Source: Acidobacteriota bacterium
GTDB taxonomy: Bacteria; Acidobacteriota; Blastocatellia; UBA7656
Direction of reading: 5' to 3'
Length of the DNA: 64,000 nt
NCBI GenBank assembly: GCA_016201275.1
Contig: JACQDB010000020.1
Coordinates: 17,952 to 81,951 of the forward strand
In this document: in pieces, positions 35,510 through 45,551 of the stretch
Position numbering within the stretch: position 1 is the stretch's first letter
Layout: the number at the start of each line of letters is the position of its first letter
Translations under genes and position numbers: made by a program
The notes under the pieces: model-generated
Told to the model about the DNA's origin: nothing
What the model saw: the letters and a program-made list of their open reading frames with translations, nothing else
The model's database searches: none

Positions 35510-37642
35510 CTAACGTCCTGCTTGAGCGGCCAACGGGCGTTTGAATACTTTGGTCGTCGTAACGTGCTTCAACAATTCCGCCTTGTCCAAAAAGTAACTG
35601 GGCGCGGCTATGCTCTTGCTGAATAATTTTTCGGCTTGATCGTCCCAATGGCCGCTCTCTTTATGGTCGCTTTCGCCCAAAGGAATAATCGCGTAAGACT
35701 GCGGCGGGTTCGTCATCACGACAACCTGTGTAGAAGTCTGGCCGCCCTGCCCGACCATCTCTTTGCCGACCGGCGCGAAGCTAATGGCGCGCGGCGTAGC
35801 CATGCCGACCGCCTGCAAAGAGCCGCCGCCCACCGGCCAGGTCTTGTCGCCGCCTCGCCTGCCGACACGGAAATAGGTGCCATATGGCACGCGCACCGCA
35901 CCGAAGGTCGTCTTGAGCCATTCAGCCGCTTGGCCTAACGCATCAAGAAGTTTTTCATCCGTGATCGTCGCCGGTGGTTCCACCTCTTTCGCCAGGTCGC
36001 CCAGCCCTTTCTTGAACGCATAAAATGCCATAGCGCCTGGTGAATCGGCATCGCTGCGACGATTCCAGTTTTGAATCAATTGATAAACCTCGAAAGCCTC
36101 GCCGGGTTTCATCATCGCTTTGGCCAATGCCTCTTTCAAACGCGCCTGCCAAGTTTCGGCTTTCCACACTGTCGGATTGAAAGCGATAGCCAGCGCCTGT
36201 TCGAGATTGACCTTGGTGGCTGCGTCCAAAAGCTGCGTCATCATTTCGCCGCGTTGATGGCGCGGAGCCTTGCGACTGGCATTGTACAAATACGGTGCGG
36301 CTGCGTAAGTTTCCGGCTGCAATTCTTTCGGCACCTCTTTCATCATGGCAAAAGGTGTGACGTTGCAATTGTGCATATAGCCGCTTGCCGGATTGGTGAT
36401 TTGCACGAGGTCTGAGAAAGGATGCAGCCCTTGCCATTCAGTCGCCGACGTATTGCCCGGAACCGGCTGCGACGCATCAACACCTTTGGCGCGAATCGGC
36501 ACGCGACCATCGCGGACATAAAACAGATCGCCCTGCACAGTGGCGACCATGACGTTTTGCTGCATCAACTGCAACCGCGATAATGCCTTCTTCATTTCCG
36601 CAAGATTTTTTGCGGTCAGCATTTCATAAATTTCATCGCTGAGGCCAACCTCTTCAGCATAAGGAATGGCAAACGCATAGGCCTTGCCATTTTTGTGGGC
36701 AACGACTGCGCCGTGATGGGTGTATTCGATTTCGACCTCTTTGACCGCGAAGCCTTTGTCGGTCTTGACGCCAATCTTCTGTTTGCGAATCGTCATCTCG
36801 CGCCACTTGCCATCATATTTATATTGCCGGGGATTTTGCGGGTTGAGTTCTTCTTCATAAACATCCGAAGTATCAGGGCCGCCTGTGGTCATGGCTATGG
36901 AACACCAGCGACTGTGACCAAGCGACGGAATCGGCATACCGAGAATCGAGACGCCCGCGACATTGAATTCCGGCGCATAGATTCGCACCTGATAAAAACG
37001 AAACTCGTCGTACCAACTTAAATGCGGATCAATCACCGCTATGGGCGCGTTGAGCGTGGTGCGTTTGGCGGCAATCAACATTTGATTCGAGCCGCGATAA
37101 GCCATCGGGTCGGGTTGAATTCCGGCTCTTGATAAATCACCAGCCGCTTCGCCCAACGGCCAGCCGAAAATGATGTAGCGCGACAAGGCTATGACATCCC
37201 AGGGGTGAATTTCCTGCGCCCAGGCAGGCACTTGTTCGGGATGCTCTTGCATAAATTGTTTGATGCCCTCTTGATACGACTCGATGACGGCGCGCATTTT
37301 GGGGCTGATGGTGGAATATTTTTCGCGGCTGATTTCTGAATGCCGCCACATTCGTTGAAGTAAATCATCGCGGAAATATTTATCGCCAAAGACCTCTGAC
37401 ATAGTACCGTTGGCGCGGCGATAATTCTTTAACAACTCTTCCAGACGGTCTTCGGCCTGCGCGTAGCCGATGGCGTAAGCGGCAGCTTCAAGCGAGGGCG
37501 CAAAGATATGCGGGATGCCGTATTCATCGCGGTACATGGTGGTGTCGCCGTTGCTCTTGGCGGTTCGGTTGAGCGCCGCCGTAGAGAGCGCAAACGGCAG
37601 CAAAAACCCGATCAGCAGCACGAACGCATAAAGCTTTTTCAT
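35510..37642 (-). CDS. Exported penicillin acylase-family Ntn hydrolase
   Basis: From ATG 37642 (AGGAG 8 nt upstream) the product is 710 residues with a signal peptide ([20 protein letters not shown]). Family blocks are [29 protein letters not shown] in the alpha region and YRGSNQM, where the Ser after Gly is the autocatalytic N-terminal nucleophile of the beta chain, then IDPHLSW. Members hydrolyse amides such as beta-lactam side chains and acyl-homoserine lactones; the substrate here is unknown. It lies on the minus strand upstream of the S9 peptidase gene. Confidence 0.92.
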   Translation of the reverse strand: MKKLYAFVLLIGFLLPFALSTAALNRTAKSNGDTTMYRDEYGIPHIFAPSLEAAAYAIGYAQAEDRLEELLKNYRRANGTMSEVFGDKYFRDDLLQRMWRHSEISREKYSTISPKMRAVIESYQEGIKQFMQEHPEQVPAWAQEIHPWDVIALSRYIIFGWPLGEAAGDLSRAGIQPDPMAYRGSNQMLIAAKRTTLNAPIAVIDPHLSWYDEFRFYQVRIYAPEFNVAGVSILGMPIPSLGHSRWCSIAMTTGGPDTSDVYEEELNPQNPRQYKYDGKWREMTIRKQKIGVKTDKGFAVKEVEIEYTHHGAVVAHKNGKAYAFAIPYAEEVGLSDEIYEMLTAKNLAEMKKALSRLQLMQQNVMVATVQGDLFYVRDGRVPIRAKGVDASQPVPGNTSATEWQGLHPFSDLVQITNPASGYMHNCNVTPFAMMKEVPKELQPETYAAAPYLYNASRKAPRHQRGEMMTQLLDAATKVNLEQALAIAFNPTVWKAETWQARLKEALAKAMMKPGEAFEVYQLIQNWNRRSDADSPGAMAFYAFKKGLGDLAKEVEPPATITDEKLLDALGQAAEWLKTTFGAVRVPYGTYFRVGRRGGDKTWPVGGGSLQAVGMATPRAISFAPVGKEMVGQGGQTSTQVVVMTNPPQSYAIIPLGESDHKESGHWDDQAEKLFSKSIAAPSYFLDKAELLKHVTTTKVFKRPLAAQAGR

Positions 37643-37891
37643 AGCCAAACTCCTGGTCTCGAAAGGTGAAAGCATCCACGGTTGAGCGCAGCGATGATAA
37701 GCCATGCAAAGTTCGCTTGTCCACTTGTCGGTTTTGGTTTTTGCGGACGGGCGTGGGCTTGGCTTTTCAACTTGTAGGCGGTTTGAAAAATGATTATGCT
37801 TTTGGCGTCCAATCCAAAATCACTAGCATCGCCGCACTCCTCCATTTTCGGATGGCTGATTTATGGTTTCGCAGTTAGGTCGGGCAATCGT

Positions 37892-38791
37892 ATGAACAGA
37901 AGACAAGCACTTTTTTCGCTGGCGGCAATGGGTGCCACAGCGTTATTCAAATCCGCTTCCTTACTCAACTTCAATGACAGCAAAGCGCTGCTACGCTTTG
38001 CCGTCATCGGCGATTGGGGAACCGGCGACCGCACCGAAGGAGAGTTGGCGAAAACCATGTTTGAAACCCACCAGCGCGACCCTTTTGAATTTATACTGAC
38101 GGTTGGTGACAACATCTATCCAGACGGCAAGCCCGAACATTTCGTCAAGAAATTCGAGAAACCGTTTGAAGCTTTGTTACGCGCTCAGGTGCCGTTTTAC
38201 GCAACCTTGGGCAATCACGATGTCGAAGGCGGACGCCAGGCGCAGGTTGCTTATCCTTTATTTCACATGAACGGCGAGAGCTATTATCAATTGAGCAAAG
38301 CCAACGGCCTGATTGAAGCGTTCATGATTGATTCGACCGCATTCAACGAGCGGCAAAGGTCGTGGCTGGAAGCGGCGTTGAAATCGTCAACCGCCAAATG
38401 GAAAGTGGCCTGCTTCCATCACCCGCTCTATTCATCAGGCAAAAAGCATGGCTCGCAGGATGACTTGAGAAAACTGCTGGAGCCGCTCTTAATGAATTAC
38501 GGCGTCAAGGTTGTGTTTTCCGGTCACGATCATTTTTATGAACGCTTGAAGGTGAAAAACGACATTCAGTATTTTGTCACGGGCGCGGGCGGGTCGTTGC
38601 GACGTGGCGGCTTGAATCAACATAGCGGCCTGACTGCCGCCAGTTATGACCAAGACAATCATTTCATGGTCATCGAAATGAACGAGACGGAAATTTCCTT
38701 TCGCGCCATCAACCGCATCGGCGACATCGTGGACAAGGGGCTGCTTCAAAAAACTCCGGCGGCGGTGGTCGGCGCGATGGCTGGATTTTAA
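37892..38791 (+). CDS. Exported purple acid phosphatase-like metallophosphoesterase
   Basis: From ATG 37892 the product is 299 residues and starts with a twin-arginine-like signal (NRRQALFSLAAMGATALF). The five metallophosphoesterase blocks are visible: GDWGTGD, GDNIYPDG, GNHDV, HHPLYSSGKKHG and GHDHFYERL. The layout is that of tartrate-resistant acid phosphatase (type 5). It probably releases phosphate outside the cytoplasm. The frame runs to 37790 but the signal peptide argues for 37892. It converges with pncA over a shared terminator. Confidence 0.9.
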   Translation: MNRRQALFSLAAMGATALFKSASLLNFNDSKALLRFAVIGDWGTGDRTEGELAKTMFETHQRDPFEFILTVGDNIYPDGKPEHFVKKFEKPFEALLRAQVPFYATLGNHDVEGGRQAQVAYPLFHMNGESYYQLSKANGLIEAFMIDSTAFNERQRSWLEAALKSSTAKWKVACFHHPLYSSGKKHGSQDDLRKLLEPLLMNYGVKVVFSGHDHFYERLKVKNDIQYFVTGAGGSLRRGGLNQHSGLTAASYDQDNHFMVIEMNETEISFRAINRIGDIVDKGLLQKTPAAVVGAMAGF

Positions 38792-38793
38792 GC

Positions 38794-38848
38794 CGCTTGA
38801 TGAAGGTGGCGAAAATCGCTTCACGGTTTTCCGCCACCTTCATCAAGC
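38794..38848. terminator. Bidirectional terminator-like hairpin
   Basis: A perfect 17-bp stem (left arm GCTTGATGAAGGTGGCG from 38794, right arm ending 38848) with A- and T-rich inner bases lies between the convergent phosphatase and pncA genes; the right arm overlaps the last codons of pncA. Confidence 0.75.
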
Positions 38849-39457
38849 CCCGGTAGTCGAAGCGGCGCGGGCTTGGCGAAGCAATTCATCGCTATGAATT
38901 ACTTGCGCGCCGCGCTTGAGCACTTCGCCAATGGCTCGTTCCCCATCGCCTTCCTGCACTTCGACAGCGCGAATCGCATCGCCGATCACCACAACCTCAT
39001 AACCATTTTGCAAAGCCGCAAGCGCCGTAACCTTGACGCAATAATCGGTCGCCAGCCCGGCGATAAAAACTTTCTCTATGCCCTTCTTTTGCAGATACGG
39101 ATGCAACGAATCGCCGGCTTCATTGCGGCCATCGAAGCCGGAATAGGAATCGTCTGCGGGGGTGTAGGCTTTGCGGAAATAGTCGTCTATGCGGGTTTGC
39201 TGAAGCGCCCTATGCAGGGCTGCGCCGTTGCTGTGCTGCACACAATGCGGCGGCCACATCCCGCCGTACTGACGAAAGGAGCAGTGATTGAACGGATGCC
39301 AATCCAAGGTAGCGACAACCACAGGAAATAACCGCATCAAGCGATTGACCACTTCAACAACCGCATCGCCATCGTTGACTGCCAGCGCCCCGCCGGGGCA
39401 AAAATCATTTTGTATATCCACCAAAATTAATGCGGACTGCTGAAATAGCCGATTCAT
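38843..39457 (-). CDS. pncA: Nicotinamidase/pyrazinamidase
   Basis: From ATG 39457 (GGGAGAG 6 nt upstream) the product is 204 residues. The isochorismatase-fold catalytic triad is visible as Asp in LVDIQNDFCPGG, Lys in YFRKAY and Cys in LATDYCVKVTA; metal ligands Asp and His lie in ATLDWHPFNHCSF. It converts nicotinamide to nicotinate in NAD salvage. It is a single gene on the minus strand. Confidence 0.93.
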   Translation of the reverse strand: MNRLFQQSALILVDIQNDFCPGGALAVNDGDAVVEVVNRLMRLFPVVVATLDWHPFNHCSFRQYGGMWPPHCVQHSNGAALHRALQQTRIDDYFRKAYTPADDSYSGFDGRNEAGDSLHPYLQKKGIEKVFIAGLATDYCVKVTALAALQNGYEVVVIGDAIRAVEVQEGDGERAIGEVLKRGAQVIHSDELLRQARAASTTGA

Positions 39458-39544
39458 AAATTCTCTCCCGCGCAAATGGCTTTCCATCCCCTGTATTGTA
39501 GCGGCACTTTTCGCCCAGCCCAACCCCTGCCCTAAGCCGTGCTT

Positions 39545-40333
39545 TCAATGTTCCTTAAAAAAGTTAAGCATCTCGCGGTGAGAAATTTCCGTCTGGTCGG
39601 TCATAAAAATGTGACTGGCATTTTTGAGCATGAGCAATTTCGCCTGGGGGATTAAAGCGGCAATCAGTCGGCCATTTTCAGGCGGCACCAGGGCATCGCT
39701 TTCGCCGTGAATCACCAAAGTCGGCGCGGTGATTTGCGACAGGCGCTGGCGCGATTCCCAAGACAAAATCGCGCCAAGCTGTCCGTAATACCCGGCCTCG
39801 GTCGGAAACCATTGCATACGAATCTGCAAATCTTCTTCGACCTTTTCACGCGGCGTCCCGGCATCGTAAATAAACGGAACCATCGCATAAGCGCCATCTT
39901 TGGGCGTCATCGAGCCACGGGCTTTCAAAATTTCCAGCACCTTCGGGGCGGCGGTTTTGACGCTTTTGCCGCCGAAATTGGTGCAGCCCAAAATCAGCGC
40001 ACGCACGCGCTCAGGATAACTCAAGGCGAATTCCTGGGCGATCATACCGCCCATCGAAATGCCGAACACGCGAGCTTGTTCGATATTGGCAGCATCCATA
40101 ACCGCTTTGACATCTGCCGCCATGGCGGCGATGGAATAGGGCGGCGGCGGCACACTGCTGCGCCCGACACCGCGATTTTCTATGACGAGGGTGCGGAAAT
40201 GCTCGGCCATCAACGGGCGCGTGCGATGCCACATATCAATGCTCGAAGCCAAGCCCATGATTAGCACCAACGGTTCGCCTTTGCCCGCTTCTTCCCAATA
40301 AATTTTGGCACCGGAATTTTCGATGTATGGCAT
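39545..40333 (-). CDS. Alpha/beta hydrolase
   Basis: The 262-residue product begins MPYIENSGAKIYWEEAG and has the nucleophile elbow GISMGGMIAQ (Ser), the Asp in HGESDALVPPENG and the His in NASHIFMTDQ. This fits the BioH/3-oxoadipate enol-lactonase-like hydrolases; the substrate is unknown. Its ATG overlaps the stop of the Rpn-type gene by one base (TGATG), suggesting coupled translation. Confidence 0.9.
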   Translation of the reverse strand: MPYIENSGAKIYWEEAGKGEPLVLIMGLASSIDMWHRTRPLMAEHFRTLVIENRGVGRSSVPPPPYSIAAMAADVKAVMDAANIEQARVFGISMGGMIAQEFALSYPERVRALILGCTNFGGKSVKTAAPKVLEILKARGSMTPKDGAYAMVPFIYDAGTPREKVEEDLQIRMQWFPTEAGYYGQLGAILSWESRQRLSQITAPTLVIHGESDALVPPENGRLIAALIPQAKLLMLKNASHIFMTDQTEISHREMLNFFKEH

Positions 40334-41313
40334 CAGTCCCGTCCTTTCGTATGGTGCTTGAGCCATGCCGTCAACTCACTTTTGTTTTTGAAATCGAGTA
40401 AGGCGATGGCCAGTCTTTCAAGCTGCTTTACGGAAAGTGCATCAATCTGTTTGCGAACCGGCAGCGCGAGTTTACCAAAGCGGCGCGTCAACAGACGTAC
40501 TACCAGCTTTCTCTCTCCTTGCTCCAAGCCTTGCTCCAAGCCTTGCTCCAAGCCTTGCTCCAAGCCTTGCTCCAAGCCTTGCTCCAAGCCCCGCTCCAAG
40601 CCTTGTTGCAAGCCTTGCTCCAAGCCTCTTTGAATCCAATCTTGAACCACCACTGATTCTTCCAACATATCGCCCTCCTTCAATATCCGATAAATCAAGT
40701 TTCTATCATAGCGCAAGCCAGCCAGAGCCTGCGACATGGTGATCAACTCGCGGCGTTCCTGCACCACCTGCTGTTTGGCGATTGCCGAGGCCACCCGGCG
40801 CAATAGTTTTTCACCCGAAGCGGTCTGACAAATCGTCGCCAAGGGCAACAAACCGACATACGGCAACAGCTCTTCCGGGTCTTCCTGCCACATCCGTTTC
40901 ACCTTGAAACGATGCAGCGTATCTTCATCCTCATACGTCTCCGGCACTGCTTCACCGCTGTCTTTTAATACCAACACCACTTGCCGAATTCGCTGCTCTT
41001 CATAAATTCGCTTAAAGCCGACTTTATAATCCAGCATACGCAGAGGCAGCGGCGGCTGACTCTTTGCCGAGGTTTGAAATTCGATATGAAACAACTCGCC
41101 TGCGGCGCTGAATTGAATCGCCGCATCAGCGCGAATCGGCTCGCGGCTCAATTCCGTTTTGACGATTTCTAGCGTCTCTGCTTGAATGCCAAACAGCCAG
41201 GCAACAAATTGTTCAGGATATTTTTCCGCTAGTTTCTTACACAGGTTATCGCTCGGCAAAAGCTTCTGCCGAGCAGTCAGTTGCGGCTCCATAGGGATCT
41301 GTGGTTTCTTCAA
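40333..41313 (-). CDS. Rpn/PD-(D/E)XK nuclease-family protein with coding microsatellite
   Basis: The 326-residue product has the N-terminal LPSDNLCKKLAEKYPEQFVAWLFG block and RADAAIQFSAAGELFHIEFQTS, where Asp and ExQ are the PD-(D/E)XK residues of the RpnA-like recombination-promoting nuclease (DUF4351-type, transposase-31) family. Between about 230 and 265 it has nine GLEQ-like tetrapeptides. The C-terminal domain RLLTRRFGKLALPVRKQIDALSVKQLERLAIALLDF is DUF4351. TTG at 41313 (AGGA 9 nt upstream) or ATG at 41292 is the start. Such genes are multi-copy and recombinogenic. Confidence 0.85.
   Translation of the reverse strand: MKKPQIPMEPQLTARQKLLPSDNLCKKLAEKYPEQFVAWLFGIQAETLEIVKTELSREPIRADAAIQFSAAGELFHIEFQTSAKSQPPLPLRMLDYKVGFKRIYEEQRIRQVVLVLKDSGEAVPETYEDEDTLHRFKVKRMWQEDPEELLPYVGLLPLATICQTASGEKLLRRVASAIAKQQVVQERRELITMSQALAGLRYDRNLIYRILKEGDMLEESVVVQDWIQRGLEQGLQQGLERGLEQGLEQGLEQGLEQGLEQGLEQGERKLVVRLLTRRFGKLALPVRKQIDALSVKQLERLAIALLDFKNKSELTAWLKHHTKGRD
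40519..40626 (-). repeat. Nine 12-bp coding repeats (GLEQ)
   Basis: Nine consecutive 12-bp units encode GLEQ with variants GLQQ and GLER in the second and third. The six last units are near identical. Copy-number change would keep the frame and alter linker length. Confidence 0.92.
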
Positions 41314-41349
41314 TACTCGGCATCCTGGGGTTGACGATACCCTTGGCCT

Positions 41350-42855
41350 TTAGCGCTTCACGGGGTCGCCCCACTGCACTTCCTGACGCAGTTTCGGCTT
41401 CACAATTTTGCCATTCGGATTCCTCGGCAGCGGCGTCGCACTGATGCTCACATACTGCGGCACTTTGAAGTCAGCAATCAATTCTCTCGTAAAAGCGCAC
41501 AATTCTTTGGGGTCGAGCGCTTGCCCAGGCTTCGGAAAAATCACCGCGCCGACCTTTTCGCCCATCACTTCATCAGGAACGCCTAGCACCGCCACTTCAA
41601 ACACCGCAGGATGCGCGGCTATCGCATTCTCGACCTCCACGCAATAAACATTTTCGCCGCCACGACAAATCATGTCTTTCTTGCGATCAACAATCTGCAC
41701 GAAGCCGTCCGCATCTATGCGCGCCATATCGCCAGTGTGCAACCAGCCGTCAACAAAGGCCGCCGCTGTCGCTTCCGCTTTGTTCCAATACCCGGCAACA
41801 ATATTCTGCCCGCGAATCAACAACTCGCCCGCGCCGGTCTCTTCATCAATTTCAAACAATTGCAAATCCACCACCGGCGCAGCAAAGCCCACAGTTTCGG
41901 CGCGTGTCTTCGCATAATCGTGGGGCAGGAAAGTTGACACCGAAGAAGTTTCGGACAAGCCGAAACCATTGCCCAGACGCGCCTGCGGATAGGCTTCCAT
42001 CAATTGCGCGACCAGTTCCGGCGCGGTCGGCGCGCCGCCATAGGTCACCCAACGCACGTGCGACACATCCAGCGTTTGAAATTGCGGTTGATTAATCGCC
42101 AGCCAATGAATCGCCGGAACCGAAGTCAGCAAATCGCAGCGCTCCTCTTTGATAGCGCGCAAAAAATCCTGCACATTGAACGAAGGCATGATCACCGTCG
42201 TGCCGCCGCCATCAAGCGTCGGTAAAAACTGGCTATTGCAACCCGTCACATGAAAGAGCGGCACTGAAACCAGATTGCGAACATTGTCATAACGCGCCAT
42301 GCGATTGATGCGCTGACAGGTTTCGACATTGGATAAAAAATTTTCCTGCGTGGTCATCGCGCCTTTGGGAAATCCCGTCGTGCCGCTGGTATAAAAGATT
42401 GCCGCCACCTCTTCGCGTCGCACATCATCCAGCACGAACGGCGTCCCAGTGGGCAAGGCTTCGCCGGTTTGAAAGACAAATTTCGCGCCGGAATCATTAA
42501 CTACATATTCGACTTCGGCTGCGCTGAAGCGCGTGTTGACGGGTACGGCAATCGCGCCAATCATCTGCGCGCCATAAAACGCCAGACACCAATCCACACC
42601 GTTTGGCAGATGAATTCCTACGCGGTCGCCGCGCTTTACGCCCAAGGCTTTCAAGCCCCCGGCCACGCGAGTCGCTTCGTCCCAAAATTCCTGATAGCGC
42701 AAACGCCTGCCGCCCAATTCAACCAACGCTTCGTGCTGCGGCGTTCGCTCAACCGGCACGCGCAGCATCTCAATCAAATTATTCGGCAAATTCGTGTAAC
42801 GAGCGATGCCCTGTGCATCGCGTTCAACGCCGCTTCTATCGAACGGATATTCCAT
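41350..42855 (-). CDS. AMP-dependent acyl-CoA synthetase/ligase
   Basis: The 501-residue product is an ANL-superfamily enzyme: the P-loop AIFYTSGTTGFPKGAM, the GFGLSETSS block, the hinge LHTGDMARIDADGFVQIVDRKKD and the C-terminal Lys in NPNGKIVKPKL are all present. It activates a carboxylic acid as acyl-AMP and passes it to CoA; chain length or aromatic preference cannot be judged. GGGAGAG lies 7 nt before the ATG. It is followed by a phosphotriesterase-family gene upstream on the same strand (57 nt apart), so the two may be cotranscribed. Confidence 0.92.
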   Translation of the reverse strand: MEYPFDRSGVERDAQGIARYTNLPNNLIEMLRVPVERTPQHEALVELGGRRLRYQEFWDEATRVAGGLKALGVKRGDRVGIHLPNGVDWCLAFYGAQMIGAIAVPVNTRFSAAEVEYVVNDSGAKFVFQTGEALPTGTPFVLDDVRREEVAAIFYTSGTTGFPKGAMTTQENFLSNVETCQRINRMARYDNVRNLVSVPLFHVTGCNSQFLPTLDGGGTTVIMPSFNVQDFLRAIKEERCDLLTSVPAIHWLAINQPQFQTLDVSHVRWVTYGGAPTAPELVAQLMEAYPQARLGNGFGLSETSSVSTFLPHDYAKTRAETVGFAAPVVDLQLFEIDEETGAGELLIRGQNIVAGYWNKAEATAAAFVDGWLHTGDMARIDADGFVQIVDRKKDMICRGGENVYCVEVENAIAAHPAVFEVAVLGVPDEVMGEKVGAVIFPKPGQALDPKELCAFTRELIADFKVPQYVSISATPLPRNPNGKIVKPKLRQEVQWGDPVKR

Positions 42856-42912
42856 TAAATTCTCTCCCTCTCTCCCTGTCTCCCCTTCTCCTTGTCTCTT
42901 CTACTCCCCTTC

Positions 42913-43890
42913 TCAATATGCGCCCTGAGTTGCAAAAATCCGGCGCGGGTTTTCCACCAGCATCATCTGAATTTGTTGCTCGCTGACGCCCTGTTCCTGC
43001 AACGCCGGAATGACATCGTTATGAATGTGGAGAAAATGCCAACGCGGTAAGATAATCGGCAAGCTCTCTTCCGGCAACCAGTCGTTGAAACAAGCGGCAT
43101 CCTGCGACAACACCATTTTATTAGCGTGTCCGCGATGGCACATTTCCGCGACGGTCCTGACGCGGTCTTCAAAGGGCAGCAGAACATCTATGCCGAATCT
43201 GTCCATGCCCAGATACGAGCCTTGCGCGATGAGTTTTTCCAGATACGCTATATCTGTTGTGTCGCCCGAATGACCGATGATGACGCGAGATAAATCCACG
43301 CCCTCTTCGGCAAAGATACGTTGCTGTTCAAGGCCGCGTTCGGTGTGCGCGTGAGTATGCGTAGAGATCGGCACGCCGGTTTGGCGATGCGCTTTGGCAA
43401 CGGCGCGCAGCACGCGCTCGACGCCTTCGGTGACGCCTTGCCGATCCGTAGCGCATTTCAAGATCGCCGCTTTGACGCCGGTTCCGGCAATGCCTTCTTC
43501 GATGTCGCGGACAAACATCTCGGTCATGATTTCCGGGCCATTGAGAATGGTGTCGGGACCGCGATATTGAAAATACATAGGAATATCGTTGTAGGTATAA
43601 ACCCCTGTGGCCACGATGATGTTGATGTCGGTCTGGGCGGCGATGCGTTGAATGCGCGGGATGTAGCGCCCCAAACCGAGGACGGTTAAATCAACCACGG
43701 AGTCAACGCCACGCGCTTTCAATTCATTGAGCCGCGTGATGGCGTCATTGATGCGCTGCTCTTCATCGCCCCAAATTTCGGGGAAGTTTTGATTGATCTC
43801 TGTCGAAAGCACAAAGATATGTTCGTGCATCAAGGTCTGCCCTAATTGGTCAGTCCCGATTGCGCCTTTTACGGTGTTTATCTGTGGCAT
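42913..43890 (-). CDS. Phosphotriesterase-family metal-dependent hydrolase
   Basis: The 325-residue product has the amidohydrolase-type TIM barrel motifs: HEH in TLMHEHIFV, a Lys in AAILKCATD (bridging residue), THTHA, IIGHSGDTTD and a late Asp in LSQDAACF. This is the phosphotriesterase/lactonase group; many relatives are lactonases for quorum signals or sugar lactones rather than organophosphate hydrolases. TAGGAGG lies before the ATG at 43890. Confidence 0.9.
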   Translation of the reverse strand: MPQINTVKGAIGTDQLGQTLMHEHIFVLSTEINQNFPEIWGDEEQRINDAITRLNELKARGVDSVVDLTVLGLGRYIPRIQRIAAQTDINIIVATGVYTYNDIPMYFQYRGPDTILNGPEIMTEMFVRDIEEGIAGTGVKAAILKCATDRQGVTEGVERVLRAVAKAHRQTGVPISTHTHAHTERGLEQQRIFAEEGVDLSRVIIGHSGDTTDIAYLEKLIAQGSYLGMDRFGIDVLLPFEDRVRTVAEMCHRGHANKMVLSQDAACFNDWLPEESLPIILPRWHFLHIHNDVIPALQEQGVSEQQIQMMLVENPRRIFATQGAY

Positions 43891-43910
43891 TTTTCCTCCT
43901 AGCGAAAACT

Positions 43911-44204
43911 TTACAATTCAATTTTTAACTTGCGAATTCTCTTGGTGGCGATTCGATGCCCTAATAACCCGCCAGCCAATCCGCCTCCCAAATATCCAAA
44001 CAAAAAGCCAAAGCCATGCTCTACAAGAAAGAGCAATCCTAGAGAGAGAGTGAAGGCTCCCAATCCTGCATAGAAGGCGGAGAAAGAGTATAAAAGAATA
44101 CTTCTCGAATAAGGGTCAACACGAGTAGTGGCTATGTGGACTAAACTACCCAAGCCACCAAAAACCATTAGCGCAAATGTAAAGCCCATCATTGGAAGTA
44201 ACAT
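43911..44204 (-). CDS. Small hypothetical membrane protein
   Basis: The 97-residue product has three hydrophobic stretches (about 3-25, 38-60 and 66-83, the last Gly-rich) and a Lys/Arg-rich C-terminus. AGGAG 7 nt before the ATG supports translation. I recognise no family. It lies between the phosphotriesterase-family gene and the outer SDR-end remnant. Confidence 0.65.
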   Translation of the reverse strand: MLLPMMGFTFALMVFGGLGSLVHIATTRVDPYSRSILLYSFSAFYAGLGAFTLSLGLLFLVEHGFGFLFGYLGGGLAGGLLGHRIATKRIRKLKIEL

Positions 44205-44225
44205 TGGGGCTCTCCTGTAATGCTA

Positions 44226-44328
44226 TTAAACAATCGTCATGCCATCATCAACAACTATCGCTTGACCTGCGATGTAGTTTGAAGCGTCAGTCGCTAAAAA
44301 CACTGCTACGCCTTTTCAACTCGCTTGG
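44226..44328 (-). repeat. Diverged copy of the 3' end of the SDR gene (outer)
   Basis: About 100 bp starting TTAAACAATCGTC align with 46917-47020, the 3' end of the SDR gene, at roughly 85-90 percent. Translated, it keeps GVAVFLATDASNYIAGQAIVVDDGMTIV-stop in the SDR frame. The methyltransferase stop codon lies inside it. Confidence 0.88.
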
Positions 44329-45551
44329 CGTATCTTTTCTTTTTCATCAACCAATTCTATCTTTGAATATTTATGACTTTGCAACCAATCCTCTATCAAC
44401 AAATCGTAAGCATCTATGACCAGCAAGCTCTCGTCTTCTTCCGGCGCGAAAAGATAATCGCTCTGCCTGTGGGTTCTCACCAAGATCATCAAAGCGCATT
44501 TTTTAGATTTGCTCGCGGCAATCAATTTGCTCTTGGCATCTTCCAAGTCTTCGCCGCTCTTTTGCACTCGCACAGCAACCGGACGATGATTCACATATAA
44601 CTTGAGAAAACCGTCAATGCCGTTGTTGCGCTCAACCGGAATCGCCTCAAGAGTCTTCAGTATCGCTCGTTCATAATCTGATTTTTCGAGATAGCTTTCT
44701 TCGCCCACTGTCAAAAGATGCGACTCTGTTTTAATCGGTTCCAGCAGTCTTCGCTCTGCCAACTGCACGGCTTCGGCTGATATATCAAACCCTAAATAAT
44801 TTCGCTCAAGCAATTTTGCGGCAATCAGCGTAGTGCCGCTGCCGCAAAATGGATCAAGCACACAGTCGCCTTTGTCTGTGGCTATTTCAACGATGCGCTC
44901 AAGCAATAAAATAGGCTTCTGCGTTGGGTAGCCAACACGCTCTTTGGCTTTCGGATTCAAGAAAGGGATATTCCAGACATCAGAAAATGGAACGCCTCTC
45001 TTTTCTTTGCCGGTCACGGTGTTGCCATCTTCGTCGCGTTGATAAATAGCCTTGCCGGATTCGTTCCGAACTCTGGCTTGCAGAATTTGATCTACATTGG
45101 TGGTCGGCGAATAGTCTGTGTACCGTGTGTTGAATTTAAAATTTTCCGTCTTGCTGTAAAAGAAAATCGTTTGATGTGCGTTCAGTAATCCTTTTTTTGC
45201 ATTAGACCAACGCTTGTATGCCCAAATGATTTCGCTTTGAAAATTCTCGCTGCCAAACACTTCATCCAACAAAACGCGCAAGTGATGCGACGCAGATTTA
45301 TCGCAGTGTAAAAACAGGCTCCCATCATTTTTGAGAAGCCTACGGCACTCTGTAAGCACTTCACGCAGAAACGCAAGGTAGTCGGTGAGCGAATCCCAAC
45401 GGTCTGCGAAACTGTACTCTGTGGCATTGTCTCGCGTTCGCAACGAGTGCGACTTTTGCGTAAAGAATGGCGGGTCGAGATAAACAAGCTGCACGCTCGC
45501 GTCGTCAAGCTTCGGCAAATTCACCAGACAGTCCCCGTGTAAAATGCTCAT
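44316..45551 (-). CDS. Type II DNA methyltransferase (beta-class layout)
   Basis: The 411-residue product has the amino-methyltransferase catalytic motif as DPPF (YLDPPFFTQKSHS, residue about 26) before the AdoMet motif FCGSGTT (about 243), the order of beta-class N6-adenine or N4-cytosine methyltransferases. About 110 C-terminal residues follow the core and may hold the target recognition part. It overlaps the restriction gene upstream by 4 nt (ATGA), so modification and restriction are translated together. The last codons and stop lie in SDR-derived sequence, so the C-terminus may have been altered by integration. Confidence 0.9.
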   Translation of the reverse strand: MSILHGDCLVNLPKLDDASVQLVYLDPPFFTQKSHSLRTRDNATEYSFADRWDSLTDYLAFLREVLTECRRLLKNDGSLFLHCDKSASHHLRVLLDEVFGSENFQSEIIWAYKRWSNAKKGLLNAHQTIFFYSKTENFKFNTRYTDYSPTTNVDQILQARVRNESGKAIYQRDEDGNTVTGKEKRGVPFSDVWNIPFLNPKAKERVGYPTQKPILLLERIVEIATDKGDCVLDPFCGSGTTLIAAKLLERNYLGFDISAEAVQLAERRLLEPIKTESHLLTVGEESYLEKSDYERAILKTLEAIPVERNNGIDGFLKLYVNHRPVAVRVQKSGEDLEDAKSKLIAASKSKKCALMILVRTHRQSDYLFAPEEDESLLVIDAYDLLIEDWLQSHKYSKIELVDEKEKIRQAS

